This document shows positions 48,565-56,969 of a stretch of 64,000 nt of DNA, piece by piece (positions within the stretch are counted from its first letter, which is position 1; the number at the start of each line of letters is the position of its first letter). Origin of the DNA: Streptomyces sp. CB01249 (GTDB taxonomy: Bacteria > Actinomycetota > Actinomycetes > Streptomycetales > Streptomycetaceae); contig NZ_LISW01000010.1 of the NCBI RefSeq assembly GCF_001905735.1, positions 140,591-204,590 of the forward strand. Reading direction: 5' to 3'. A program made the translations under genes and the position numbers. The notes under the pieces were generated by a model. That model was given only the letters and a program-made list of their open reading frames with translations, searched no databases and had not been told where the DNA came from.

Positions 48565-49041
48565 GGATTCCTCCACTTTCCGAGCGAATCGTTCTGCCGG
48601 ACGCTCCCGCTGACATCCGTATACGGGTGCCGACACCAATCAGCCGGGGTGCGGTGTTCCAAGCGGGCGCATCATGGGGCATCCACTGCCTGGAGTGCAT
48701 GACGATCTCTCTCCTTGCGACACCGGTCTCCACGCCACCGTTCCGACCGGGCGAAGCTAGAAGAATCGGATCACCTCTGGCAACGAATCGCGCTACTTCG
48801 GCTAGTTGCCGTTGTGGCGGTGTCCTTTGGGAGGGCACGCCGCGAGATGCACGCCTCTTGCCTCGGACGCAGCCTTGCCCAAAGCTGTGTGCGTATCAGA
48901 CCCGCCATGCGGCCGTGGAGAAGGGGAACCATGTCTGACGGGACGACCGGAACCCGCTTGGACACAGCTGTGCGGCGGGCGCGGTCCGACCGCGCCCGCC
49001 GCAGTGGCGACCAGGAGCCCCTCAGAGCGCCCCGGAAATCT
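48565..49041. other. 477-bp promoter/intergenic region upstream of the StrR-like gene
   Basis: Contains the StrR-like gene's leader (48565 to about 48800, relatively A/T-rich) and, at its right end, the terminator of the neighbouring CMD gene. A long-range GGCAAC/GTTGCC pair occurs near 48777-48815. No open frame with good codon bias was found. Confidence 0.45.
48971..49003. terminator. Long perfect palindrome after the CMD gene
   Basis: Sixteen-base arms (T+GCGGCGGGCGCGGTC from 48971, complement ending 49003) around one central base. It is 40-70 bp past the minus-strand stop at 49042. A strong hairpin, likely a terminator for the DUF5987-GMC-CMD operon. Confidence 0.7.
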
Positions 49042-50154
49042 TCACCCCGTTCCTCCAGGCCCACCGTTCGCGGCCGGCGCCCCCGCGGTCCAGCCGCCGA
49101 CCCGGCGGGCCGCCGAGAGCGCCGCCCAAGAGGCCAGCACGACCAGACCGGCGTCGTCGTCCGGCCGGTCCCCGCGGTAGTCCTCGATGACACCGGCGTC
49201 GATCTGGTACGAGGCGAAGGCGACGAGCAGTGCGAGCCGGCCGGCCCGGCGGTCGGCCGGGGGCAGCGTCGCCAGCAGGGCGTCCAGCCAGCCACGGCCG
49301 AGTCCCCGCGGAGCACCGTCCCAGACCCTGAGTTCCCGGTCGAGCAGGTCCCGGACGCTCGGGGCGACCACCTGGCGGGCCGCCCGGTCCACCGCGCCGG
49401 CGGCCCGGGCGAATGCCTGCGCGATGTGCGGACTGGCCTGCGCCCAGTGGAGGTCGGCAGGCACCGGTTCCCACGGGAGCAGGGCGAGTGAGTCACCGGC
49501 CGCGCCGATCCTCCGGCTCGCGCCGCGGATCATGGCGCTGAGGACGCGCTGCACCATGCCGAGCCCGGCCCGGGGCGCACTGGCCGGCATCGGCGCGTCC
49601 TCCAAGAAGGTGTTGACCATCCGGTTGAGGTAGTGGAAGAGCACCGCCACACCGACATACTCGGGGGCCTCCCGCGCGGTGAACGGCATGTGCGGGGCCT
49701 CGCCGTCGCGGGGGCGCAGGGATGCCGTCGTGGCCCAGTGCGCCGCCTCGCGCAGCCGCTCGTCGGCCACCTCCGTGAGGCGCCCGCCGACGATGGTCCG
49801 GGCGGCCTGGTCGCCTGCCAGGCCGCGCAGCGTGGCGCCGTGCACGGACACGCAGTAGGGACAGCTGTTCGCCGCCGAGACGCCCGCGGCGACCGCCTCG
49901 CGTACCGCGCGGTCGACCACGCCCGGGGCGATCAGGGCCTCCCGGAGCATCAGCCAGGCGCCGGTCATCAACTCGGGCGCGGGCGAGTGCAGCACCACCG
50001 GGGGCGCCAGCACGCCGAACTCCCGTTCCACCTGCCGGTACACCTCGGCCGTCGGACCGTCCGCGTCCCCGGGCCGCACCGGGGTGACGTAGCGGATCTG
50101 GGCGAGCGCGAGTCCGCGCATGGCGCGCGCGGTGACCGGGGCCATGCCGGTCAT
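49042..50154 (-). CDS. Carboxymuconolactone decarboxylase/AhpD-like protein
   Basis: A 370-residue helical protein. The first CMD domain has the redox motif ANSCPYCVSVHGATL (about residues 93-107); a second, degenerate CMD-like half has ALLVAFASYQIDAGVIEDY without Cys. The family includes peroxidases and decarboxylases; the CxxC-His pattern argues for a thiol-peroxidase-type activity. The ATG overlaps the GMC oxidoreductase stop (ATGA), so it is the third coupled gene of the operon. It may detoxify peroxide from the flavoenzyme or act on a core intermediate; neither is shown. Confidence 0.85.
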   Translation of the reverse strand: MTGMAPVTARAMRGLALAQIRYVTPVRPGDADGPTAEVYRQVEREFGVLAPPVVLHSPAPELMTGAWLMLREALIAPGVVDRAVREAVAAGVSAANSCPYCVSVHGATLRGLAGDQAARTIVGGRLTEVADERLREAAHWATTASLRPRDGEAPHMPFTAREAPEYVGVAVLFHYLNRMVNTFLEDAPMPASAPRAGLGMVQRVLSAMIRGASRRIGAAGDSLALLPWEPVPADLHWAQASPHIAQAFARAAGAVDRAARQVVAPSVRDLLDRELRVWDGAPRGLGRGWLDALLATLPPADRRAGRLALLVAFASYQIDAGVIEDYRGDRPDDDAGLVVLASWAALSAARRVGGWTAGAPAANGGPGGTG

Positions 50155-51803
50155 CCCAGGACCGTGCGTACGGCGGCCGCGGTGCCGCGCCGGGCCGCGC
50201 CTCCGCCGTCCGGCGCGGGTGCCCCGTAACGCACCTCGACGCCGCGTTCGCGCAGCGCGTGCATGATGCCGGGCACCGCCCGTTCGGCGAGTGCCGCGAT
50301 GGTGAAGGCCGGGTTCACCGTGAGAGCCCCCGGTACGGCCGATCCGTCCGTGACGAAGATGCCCGGGTGCCCGCGCAGCTCGTGCCGGTCGTCGAGCGCG
50401 GAGGTCTCCGGGTCGTCGCCGATGCGGCACGAGGCGAGCGGGTGCACCGTGTACGCCCCGATCACGTCGTTGGTCCACGGCATCACCCGGGCCAGCCCGT
50501 TGTGTTCGAGGATGTCCCGGACCGCCGCGTCCGACACCTCCCAGCCGCGCAGCGTGTTCTCGGTGGGCCGGTAGCGCAGGCTGCCGAAGCCGAGCAGCTG
50601 CTGAGAGAGCCGTTCCGAGTTGCCGGTGGGCGGCGGCGGGCCGAACACGCCCTCGTTGTCGTCCTCCGACATGGTGAAGACCGTCAGCCAGGACCGCCAC
50701 TTGCGCAGCATCTCCTTCTTCTCCGGCCCGTACCAGCTGGGGCCCTTCGCATCCGGCACCTGGGCCAGGATGGTGCCGAAGCCCGGGGGAAAGTACAGCT
50801 GCTCCAGCGAGAACCGCTCGTACTCCGGCAGGTCCCCGTCGAGGCGGTCCCAGGACGCCACGACCGGTCCGCGGCCGATCTGGTAGGCGCCGTACGCGTT
50901 CGCCTCGTCGCGGGAGAGCCCGAGCAGTTCCCTGACCTTGTCGTCTTCGAGGACCGCGGTGTTGAGCCGTTCGCCATTGCCGGAGAAGTAGCGGCCGACC
51001 GCGTGCGGCATGCGACCCAGCTCGGGCTCCGAACGTTGCAGGATGACCGGGGTGGCCGCGGTGCCGGCGGCGAGGATCACGATCTTGGCGTCGATGGTGC
51101 CGGAGCCGGTCTGCTGCCGGTAGTCCACCTCGTCGATCGTGTTGTAGTGCACCCGGTAGTCGCCGGTGTCCCGCTTGGTGATCTTCTGCACCTCGTGCAG
51201 CGGCCTGATCTCGGCGCCGTGCGAGAGGGCGGCGGGCAGGTAGTTGAGGAGCAGGGACCGCTTGGCGTCGAACCGGCAGCCGGACATCATCCAGTTGCAG
51301 TTGGTGCACAGGCTGGTGTCCACGGCGGACGGTGACGGATTCGCGGTGTGCCCGGCGGCCTTGCACGCGGCGGCGAACACCCCGCCGATGTAGGGGACTT
51401 CGTCCCATGAGGTGGAGGTGACCGGCAGGGCCTCGGCCACCCGGTCGTACCAGGGTTCGAGCGCGTCGCGGTCGATCGCGGCCGGCCACATCCGGCGGCC
51501 GATGGACCCGTGGCGCTCGAAGACGAAGCGCGGCGCACGCGGCATGGTGGCGAAGTAGACGACGCTGCCGCCACCCACGCAGTTGCCGCCGAGCACGCTC
51601 ATCCCGTCGCCGACCACGAAGTCGAACACGCGGGTGGCCGAGGAGCCGAACTTGAAGTCGTGGTCGAATTCCTCGGAGTTCAGCCAGGGCCCGCGCTCCA
51701 GTACCGTCACCTTCGCTCCGCCGGCGGCGAGGTGGTAGGCGGTGATCGAGCCGCCGAAGCCGCTGCCGACGATCAGGACGTCCGTGGTTTCGGTGGCATT
51801 CAC
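50151..51803 (-). CDS. GMC-type FAD oxidoreductase (possible E9 homologue)
   Basis: A 550-residue flavoprotein. The dinucleotide motif GSGFGGSITAYHLAAGG is at residues about 12-28, then VLERG. Later come GGNCVGGGSVVYFA and CTNCNWMMSGCRFDAKRSLLLNYL, with clustered Cys. The C-terminal GMC region has VHPLASCRIG (His) and VNPAFTIAALAER. It resembles membrane-associated cholesterol/gluconate-dehydrogenase-type GMC enzymes. Its GTG start overlaps the DUF5987 stop by 4 bp. An oxidoreductase (E9) next to a small unknown (E8) is part of 9-membered enediyne loci as I recall, so a warhead role is plausible. Confidence 0.88.
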   Translation of the reverse strand: MNATETTDVLIVGSGFGGSITAYHLAAGGAKVTVLERGPWLNSEEFDHDFKFGSSATRVFDFVVGDGMSVLGGNCVGGGSVVYFATMPRAPRFVFERHGSIGRRMWPAAIDRDALEPWYDRVAEALPVTSTSWDEVPYIGGVFAAACKAAGHTANPSPSAVDTSLCTNCNWMMSGCRFDAKRSLLLNYLPAALSHGAEIRPLHEVQKITKRDTGDYRVHYNTIDEVDYRQQTGSGTIDAKIVILAAGTAATPVILQRSEPELGRMPHAVGRYFSGNGERLNTAVLEDDKVRELLGLSRDEANAYGAYQIGRGPVVASWDRLDGDLPEYERFSLEQLYFPPGFGTILAQVPDAKGPSWYGPEKKEMLRKWRSWLTVFTMSEDDNEGVFGPPPPTGNSERLSQQLLGFGSLRYRPTENTLRGWEVSDAAVRDILEHNGLARVMPWTNDVIGAYTVHPLASCRIGDDPETSALDDRHELRGHPGIFVTDGSAVPGALTVNPAFTIAALAERAVPGIMHALRERGVEVRYGAPAPDGGGAARRGTAAAVRTVLG

Positions 51804-52357
51804 ACGGGGCTCCCAGTGGGATCGGTGTCGGGGTGCACGTCTGCGAGTGGGCGGCCGTAGGAGTAGGCGGGGAAACGCCACAGCCCGTCCTCGTCGGGCG
51901 GTGCGAAGCCGAGGGTGGCGAGACCCGGGTGCCCGGCCGCGATTGCGTCCGCGGTGTGCATGTGGGCGCCCGTGTCGAAGGCCATGAAGCTGAACATCGC
52001 CAGTCCGGCCCACATGGCGTGCTCCGGGTGGCCGGGCGCAAGCAGCTCGCCCACCAGCGCCAGCCGGTCGTCGTAGTTGAGGCCGACGAAGGGCTCGCGG
52101 TCCTCGGGCAGCCCGCGCCCGGCGCGGTATGCGACAGCGTGTTCGTCGAGCATGCGGGCCAGGTCGTCAAGCGCCGGGGCCATGCCGCCTTCGGGTGTTT
52201 CGAGGACGTCGATCGCGCCCGCCGCCACTGCCCCGCCGCCCTGGCTCACCCCGGCCACGGCCCGGTCGTCCGGATGACGTTTCTCGCCGGGGATGATCGT
52301 GTCGGCGAATGCCTCAAGAACGGTGTTTCTCGATGGCGGGCATTCCGTTTCTGGCAT
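51800..52357 (-). CDS. DUF5987 protein (gluconate-dehydrogenase small-subunit-like, possible E8 homologue)
   Basis: A 185-residue protein. Its beginning (TVLEAFADTIIPGEKRHPDDRAVAGV) is typical of DUF5987 and recalls gluconate 2-dehydrogenase subunit 3, which partners GMC subunits. It lacks a TAT signal. A C-terminal Tyr/Phe-rich section (LWRFPAYSYGRPLADVHPDTDP) is conserved in the family. ATG 52357 follows GGGAG. First gene of the coupled operon DUF5987-GMC-CMD. I infer that it forms a complex with the GMC enzyme. Confidence 0.82.
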   Translation of the reverse strand: MPETECPPSRNTVLEAFADTIIPGEKRHPDDRAVAGVSQGGGAVAAGAIDVLETPEGGMAPALDDLARMLDEHAVAYRAGRGLPEDREPFVGLNYDDRLALVGELLAPGHPEHAMWAGLAMFSFMAFDTGAHMHTADAIAAGHPGLATLGFAPPDEDGLWRFPAYSYGRPLADVHPDTDPTGSPV

Positions 52358-52612
52358 GGCGGACTCCCTGGGACGCGGCGAATGCCGTGTGGCTGTCTGT
52401 GTCCGTGCGCTTGGATTCGTGCGGCGTGCTTGATTTTGGGTGGGTGCGGTAGGGAGCGCATCTTCGTGAATGCCGGTCGAGTTCCGCGCCGAAGGGTGGG
52501 TGGCACGCACCGGGCAACGGGCAAGAAGACGAATCACCGGGTTCCGCAACAGACTTGTTCCGCCACACATTGACCAGCCTGCGCAGGAACCGCCTTCCCG
52601 AAAGGACCGCAT

Positions 52613-53410
52613 ATGTCGAAATCACTTGACGTGTATTCGGATCTCGTGGCCGAGGGCGAGGAGATCGACGCGCTCCTCGACCATCTCACCGACGAGCAGT
52701 GGCAGTTGCCCACGCCCGCGCCGGGCTGGACCGTGGCCCACCAGGTCGCGCACCTTGCTTTCGTCTGCCATCTCGCCGCGACTTCCGCACGTGACCCGCA
52801 GCGCTTCGCGGAATACGCGACACAGGCCAAGAACGGTTTTCAGGCGGCGGTCGACGCGGCGCTCGCGCAGTTCCTGGCGGCAGGCCCCCAGGCGGCGCGG
52901 GCACGCTGGCGCGAGGAGCTGGCCGCCTCGGTGGCCGGACTCTCCGAGGCCGACCAGAAGGACACCGTGCCGTGGCTGGTCAACCCCCTGCCGCCGACCG
53001 TGCTCGCCGCGGCCGGACTGATGGAGGTCTTCGCGCACGGCCAGGACATCGCCGACGCGCTCGGGGTACGCCGTGAGTACACCGACCGGGTGGGACACCT
53101 GGCCTGGTTCGGCGTGCACACAAGGGACTTCGGATACCAGGCACACGGCATGGAGCCGCCGCGCGAGGAGTTCCGCTTCGAGCTGACGGCCCCGTCCGGC
53201 GGCACCACATGGACCTTCGGACCGGAGGACGCCGAAGACCGGGTCACCGGCCCGGCCGCTGACTTCGCGCTACTGGTCTCCCGTCGCCGACACCACGCCG
53301 ACCTGGCGATACGGACGGAGGGGGCCAGGGCCAAGGAGTGGCTGGGCATCGCCCAGGCGTACCGGGGCCCGGGCGGCGCGGGGCGGAAGCCGGGGCAGTT
53401 CACGTCGTAG
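52613..53410 (+). CDS. TIGR03084-family MDMPI-fold metal-binding protein
   Basis: A 265-residue DinB/MDMPI-fold protein matching TIGR03084. The start is SLDVYSDLVAEGEEIDALLDHLTDEQW; metal-ligand His lie in VAHQVAHLAF and VFAHGQDIADAL; the C-terminal beta region is about 185-250. The ATG at 52613 follows AAAGGA. It is divergent from the DUF5987 operon with 255 bp between, so both may share control. Family members isomerise or conjugate with mycothiol. Because it adjoins the enediyne genes it may belong to the cluster; this is inference. Confidence 0.82.
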   Translation: MSKSLDVYSDLVAEGEEIDALLDHLTDEQWQLPTPAPGWTVAHQVAHLAFVCHLAATSARDPQRFAEYATQAKNGFQAAVDAALAQFLAAGPQAARARWREELAASVAGLSEADQKDTVPWLVNPLPPTVLAAAGLMEVFAHGQDIADALGVRREYTDRVGHLAWFGVHTRDFGYQAHGMEPPREEFRFELTAPSGGTTWTFGPEDAEDRVTGPAADFALLVSRRRHHADLAIRTEGARAKEWLGIAQAYRGPGGAGRKPGQFTS

Positions 53411-53452
53411 GGCCGGCCCTTTTGTCGCATCCACGGAGCGGCACCGTGGCAC

Positions 53453-53483
53453 CATGCGGCCATGCGGCCATGCGGCCATGCGC
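53453..53483. repeat. Tandem 8-bp repeat (CATGCGGC, about 3.75 copies)
   Basis: Three perfect copies and one partial copy of CATGCGGC between the TIGR03084 gene and the converging araC gene. Non-coding. A weak hairpin CCACGG-7 nt-CCGTGG (53431-53449) lies just left of it and may be part of a terminator. Confidence 0.85.
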
Positions 53484-53559
53484 CCGGACGCGCAGGTTGG
53501 CCCCTGCTGAAGAAACGGATAGAACTTCCCCGCTTCTCTGTCGCCTGCCTGACCGGGCG

Positions 53560-54426
53560 TCACCGTGACCTTCCGTCAGCCTGGCCCTTCGTCAGCGTGC
53601 GCCCCGGCCAGGCGAGGTCGTCCACGGCGAGGAACGGTTCGGCGGCCAGCTTCGCCGGGGTGGCCCCGGTGAACGCCATGACGTCGCGGTGCAGGTGGGA
53701 CTGGTCGGCGTACCCGGCGTCGGCGGCCACCCGGGCCGGGCCCTCGCCCGCGACCAGGCGGTGCGCGGCGTGGTCGAAGCGGACCAGGGTCGCCGCGCGC
53801 TTGGGCGGCAGGCCGAGCTGGGAGCGGAAGCGGGACCACAGCCGCTTGCGGCTCCAGCCGACGTCGGCGGCGAGCTCCTCGACCCGGGGCCGCCCGTGCC
53901 CCTCGGTGAGCTTCCGCCAGGCCCGGGCCACCTCCGGGTCCACCGCCGCCCCGGCCGCGTACCGGCGGGTGATCAGGGTGTCCGCGAGCGCGAAGCGGGC
54001 CTGCCAGGACGGGGCCTCGCCGAGCTGTTCGCGGATCCGGGACGCCTCACGGCCCCACAGCGCGTCCAGCGGAACGACCGCGCCGTCCAGCTCGGAGGGC
54101 GGCACGCCCAGGACCGCGCGGGCGATCACCGGGGACAGCCGCACCTGCACGCACTCGACGTTCTCCCCGCGCACCCGCACCGCTCCCCCGGCCCCGAGCC
54201 CGGGCCCGGCGACCAGGCAGCCGCGCTGCTGCTCACCGGTGGCGCGGTCGAGAACGGGCGTCCCCGCGCCGAATTCGAGGAGCAGCGTGACCGCGGGGTG
54301 CGGGACCATGCGCAACTCGTCCAGGTCGAGGACGCCGAATCCGGCCATGGTGACTCCGGCCACCCGGCTCGGCCGCTGCGGACGGGCGACGTCCCACACA
54401 GCCGTACCGTGCGTGAACGTGTTCAC
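53560..54426 (-). CDS. AraC-family transcriptional regulator
   Basis: A 288-residue regulator of classical order: sensing part first (VLDLDELRMVPHPAVTLLLEFG), HTH at about 185-270 (VEELAADVGWSRKRLWSRFRSQLGLPPKRAATLVRFDHA, then ARVAADAGYADQSHLHRDVMAFTGATP). It faces an alpha/beta-hydrolase gene with 77 bp between, its probable target. Its 3' portion (53606-53648) is nearly identical to a tract after the carotenoid oxygenase stop at 28150-28192. Confidence 0.9.
   Translation of the reverse strand: MNTFTHGTAVWDVARPQRPSRVAGVTMAGFGVLDLDELRMVPHPAVTLLLEFGAGTPVLDRATGEQQRGCLVAGPGLGAGGAVRVRGENVECVQVRLSPVIARAVLGVPPSELDGAVVPLDALWGREASRIREQLGEAPSWQARFALADTLITRRYAAGAAVDPEVARAWRKLTEGHGRPRVEELAADVGWSRKRLWSRFRSQLGLPPKRAATLVRFDHAAHRLVAGEGPARVAADAGYADQSHLHRDVMAFTGATPAKLAAEPFLAVDDLAWPGRTLTKGQADGRSR
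53606..53648. repeat. 43-bp segment repeated at 28150-28192
   Basis: Codes on the minus strand for AAEPFLAVDDLAWPG near the end of the AraC regulator. The only difference from the other copy is plus-strand C at 53640 (A at 28184). In this copy the reading frame stays open. Confidence 0.9.
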
Positions 54427-54503
54427 CCCTCCATGCTACGAGGCCCGCGCCTGCCGGAACATTCGTTCAATACGCGGACGGGGCCGGTCGCGACAGTGGG
54501 GGC

Positions 54504-55322
54504 ATGACTGCTTCCAGGACCACCGGGTCGTCGCTCCTCACGCTGGACGACGGCGACACCCTCCACGTCTGCCAGGACGGGCCGCGCGAGGCGCCCGTGC
54601 TCCTGCTGATCCACGGTTCGGCGTCCTCGGCCCGCTCGTGGGACGCGCTGGTTCCCCTGCTGACGGCGCCCGGGACCCACCGCGTCGTACGGGTCGATCT
54701 GCTCGGGCACGGCGGGTCGGACAAGCCGGACGAGGGCCGCTACGCGATCCCGGACCAGGCGCGGCGGACCGGCGAGGTGCTGGACCGGCTCGGTGCCGGG
54801 CGGGCCGTCGTGGTGGGCCATTCCAGCGGCGGGGTGACCGCGACCGCACTCGCCGAGGAGCGCCCCGGGCTGGTGTCCGCCGTGGTGCTCGTCAACACCG
54901 GACCGAGCCTGGGCGCGTTCATCGCCACCGGCGCCGCCGGTCCCGCGCAGTGGCCGCCGAGCGACGAGCAGATCCGGCAGTTCGCGAGCACGGGCTTCAG
55001 CCGCCCCGGCTACCGGGTGCCGGACGCGCTCCTTGGCGAGGTGCGCGCCATGACGCTGCACTCCTTCACGGCCACCATGGGGGCCACCCGCGCCTATCTG
55101 GAGGAGCGGGCGCTGCCGGAGCGCCTGGCGGTGCTCGGGAAGCCGCTGCTGGTGCTGTTCGGCGAGGACGACCGCCGCTGGCGCTCCTCGTCCGCCGCCG
55201 ACTACCACGCCGTCCCGGGCGCCCGGGTGGAACTGCTGCCGGGTCTTGGGCACTCGCCCATCCTTGAGGACCCGCCCCGGGTCGCGGGCCCTCTGCTCGA
55301 CTTCGCCGCGCTCCACGGCTGA
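54504..55322 (+). CDS. Alpha/beta hydrolase
   Basis: A 272-residue alpha/beta-fold hydrolase: oxyanion HGSASSARSW, nucleophile GHSSGG (about residue 113), acid in FGEDDRRW and His in GLGHSPILEDP. It resembles haloalkane-dehalogenase/lactonase-like enzymes. It is 12 bp before a flavin monooxygenase gene on the same strand, so the pair may catalyse oxidation and hydrolysis of one substrate under control of the divergent AraC regulator. Confidence 0.9.
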   Translation: MTASRTTGSSLLTLDDGDTLHVCQDGPREAPVLLLIHGSASSARSWDALVPLLTAPGTHRVVRVDLLGHGGSDKPDEGRYAIPDQARRTGEVLDRLGAGRAVVVGHSSGGVTATALAEERPGLVSAVVLVNTGPSLGAFIATGAAGPAQWPPSDEQIRQFASTGFSRPGYRVPDALLGEVRAMTLHSFTATMGATRAYLEERALPERLAVLGKPLLVLFGEDDRRWRSSSAADYHAVPGARVELLPGLGHSPILEDPPRVAGPLLDFAALHG

Positions 55323-55334
55323 GGGGAGGACGTC

Positions 55335-56546
55335 GTGCGGATTCTCGTCTCCGGGGCCGGGATCGCCGGTCCGGTGCTCGCCCACTGGCTCACCCGGTAC
55401 GGCTTCGAGGTCACCGTCGTGGAGCGCGCCGAGGCGCTGCGCAGGACCGGTGGCCACGCGGTCGACCTGTTCCGGCCCGCCGTGGACATCGCGGAGCGGA
55501 TGGGAGTGCTGCCGCGCATCGAGGAGCGCGCCACCGGCACGGACCGGATGAGCGTCTTCCGGGAGGGCGCCCGGCGGCCCGTCCGGGCGGACCTCGCCAA
55601 GATCTTCGGCGGCGCCTCCGACCGGCACGTCGAGGTCATGCGCGACGACCTGACGACGATCTACTACGACGCCACCCGCCACGACGTCGAGTACCTCTTC
55701 GGCGACTCGGTCACCTCGGTCGCCCCCGGCGGCGAGGTGACGTTCGAGCACGCCGCGCCCCGCCGCTTCGATCTCGTCGTCGGCGCGGACGGGCTGCACT
55801 CCACCGTGCGCCGCCTCGTCTTCGGCGCGGACGCGGGCCGCAGTTCCTTCCTCGGGGCCCACTTCGCGGTGCTGGGCCTGCCCAACGTCTCCGGTCTGGA
55901 CGGGGAGTTGCTGATGCACGTCGGGGTGGGGCGCACCGCCGGTGCGTACGGGGCGCGCCATCTGGACGACGCCCGGGTCCTGTTCCTGTTCCGGAGCGCG
56001 CGCGAACTCGACGGGGACCACCGGGACGTGCCCCGGCAGAAGGAGCTGGTGCGCGGGGCGTTCGCCGGGCTGCATCCCCAGGTGGACGGGTGGCTGGAGG
56101 AGCTGGACCGTACGCAGGCGTTCTACTTCGACTCGATCAGCCAGCTGCGGATGGACAGCTGGTCGCGGGGGCGGGTGACGCTCGTCGGGGACGCGGGCTA
56201 CTGCCCCGGTCCCGCGGTCGGCGGCAGCACCACGCTGGCCGTGGTCGGCGCGTACGTCCTGGCCGGGGAGCTGGCCCGCGCCGGGGGTGACCAGGAGCGG
56301 GCGTTCCCGGCGTACGAGCGGGTGATGGCGGAGCACGTACGCGGCAGCCGTGCGGTCGCGTCGAGCGCGGCGCGCACGCTGATCCCCACGTCGCGGCTGG
56401 GCGGCTGGGGCCTGGCGCAAGGCGCCCGCCTGGTATCCGCCCTGCCGCCAGGCCCCGGCCGCGCGCTGCTCCGTCTCACGACGCGCAGTGCGCGCCTCTA
56501 CAACGCGATGGCCGTCGAGGACTACGCACCGTCCGCCGCCCACTGA
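55335..56546 (+). CDS. FAD-dependent monooxygenase (PHBH/TetX-like)
   Basis: A 403-residue class A flavoprotein monooxygenase. It has GAGIAGPVLAHWL (about residues 7-19), the DG motif VVGADGLHSTVRR, and the second FAD motif VTLVGDAGYCPGPAVGGSTTLAV. The GTG start at 55335 is 12 bp after the hydrolase stop. Similar proteins inactivate or tailor aromatic compounds. Substrate unknown. Confidence 0.92.
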   Translation: MRILVSGAGIAGPVLAHWLTRYGFEVTVVERAEALRRTGGHAVDLFRPAVDIAERMGVLPRIEERATGTDRMSVFREGARRPVRADLAKIFGGASDRHVEVMRDDLTTIYYDATRHDVEYLFGDSVTSVAPGGEVTFEHAAPRRFDLVVGADGLHSTVRRLVFGADAGRSSFLGAHFAVLGLPNVSGLDGELLMHVGVGRTAGAYGARHLDDARVLFLFRSARELDGDHRDVPRQKELVRGAFAGLHPQVDGWLEELDRTQAFYFDSISQLRMDSWSRGRVTLVGDAGYCPGPAVGGSTTLAVVGAYVLAGELARAGGDQERAFPAYERVMAEHVRGSRAVASSAARTLIPTSRLGGWGLAQGARLVSALPPGPGRALLRLTTRSARLYNAMAVEDYAPSAAH

Positions 56547-56547
56547 C

Positions 56548-56582
56548 GACCGGCAGAGAGGCGGAATCCTCTACGGCCGGTC
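56548..56582. terminator. Convergent hairpin overlapping the SRPBCC stop codon
   Basis: Arms GACCGGC (56548-56554) and GCCGGTC (56576-56582) plus an inner AGAGG/CCTCT stem make a two-part hairpin. It directly follows the monooxygenase stop and covers the end of the converging SRPBCC gene, so it can end both transcripts. Confidence 0.6.
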
Positions 56583-56966
56583 CAGCGCGGCCTCCACCTG
56601 GTCCATCACCCGCTGCCAGTGGGTTCGCTGCCGCTCGCGTTCCTCCGCGCTCGCCAGGTGTTCCTGGTGGAAGCGAAGCATCGTGCGGGCGCCGTCGGCG
56701 GCCGGGGTCATGGCCATCTGGAGCGTGGTGGTGCCGTGGGTGACGCGGATGCGGTCGGCCGGGCGGTAGCCGCGTACTTCGCCGGTCACTCCCGCCGCCG
56801 TCCGGTAGGGCGCACCGCGCTCCGGGATCAGCTCCGTGTCCGAGCCGAGCCAGAGGGCGAGTCCTTCCGGGCCGCTGATGAAGTCCCAGACGACGGACGG
56901 AGGGTGGGGCAGCGTGCGGGACACGCCGATCTGCCAGCCCGTGTCCCTGGTGAGTCCGGTGGGCAT
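56571..56966 (-). CDS. SRPBCC (AHSA1/START-fold) protein
   Basis: A 131-residue SRPBCC-fold protein: ISRTLPHPPSVVWDFISGPEGLALWLG-like start (VSRTLPHPPSVVW), central beta sheet and final long helix (HWQRVMDQVEAAL). These bind hydrophobic ligands. It begins 3 bp after the CGNR regulator stop, so both are one transcript. Confidence 0.88.
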   Translation of the reverse strand: MPTGLTRDTGWQIGVSRTLPHPPSVVWDFISGPEGLALWLGSDTELIPERGAPYRTAAGVTGEVRGYRPADRIRVTHGTTTLQMAMTPAADGARTMLRFHQEHLASAEERERQRTHWQRVMDQVEAALDRP

Positions 56967-56969
56967 CGG

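Noticed and set aside
48564..48639. Longer N-terminus for the StrR-like protein
   Set aside because: GTG 48564 has GGAGG at ideal spacing, while the upstream codons lack a ribosome site and family similarity.
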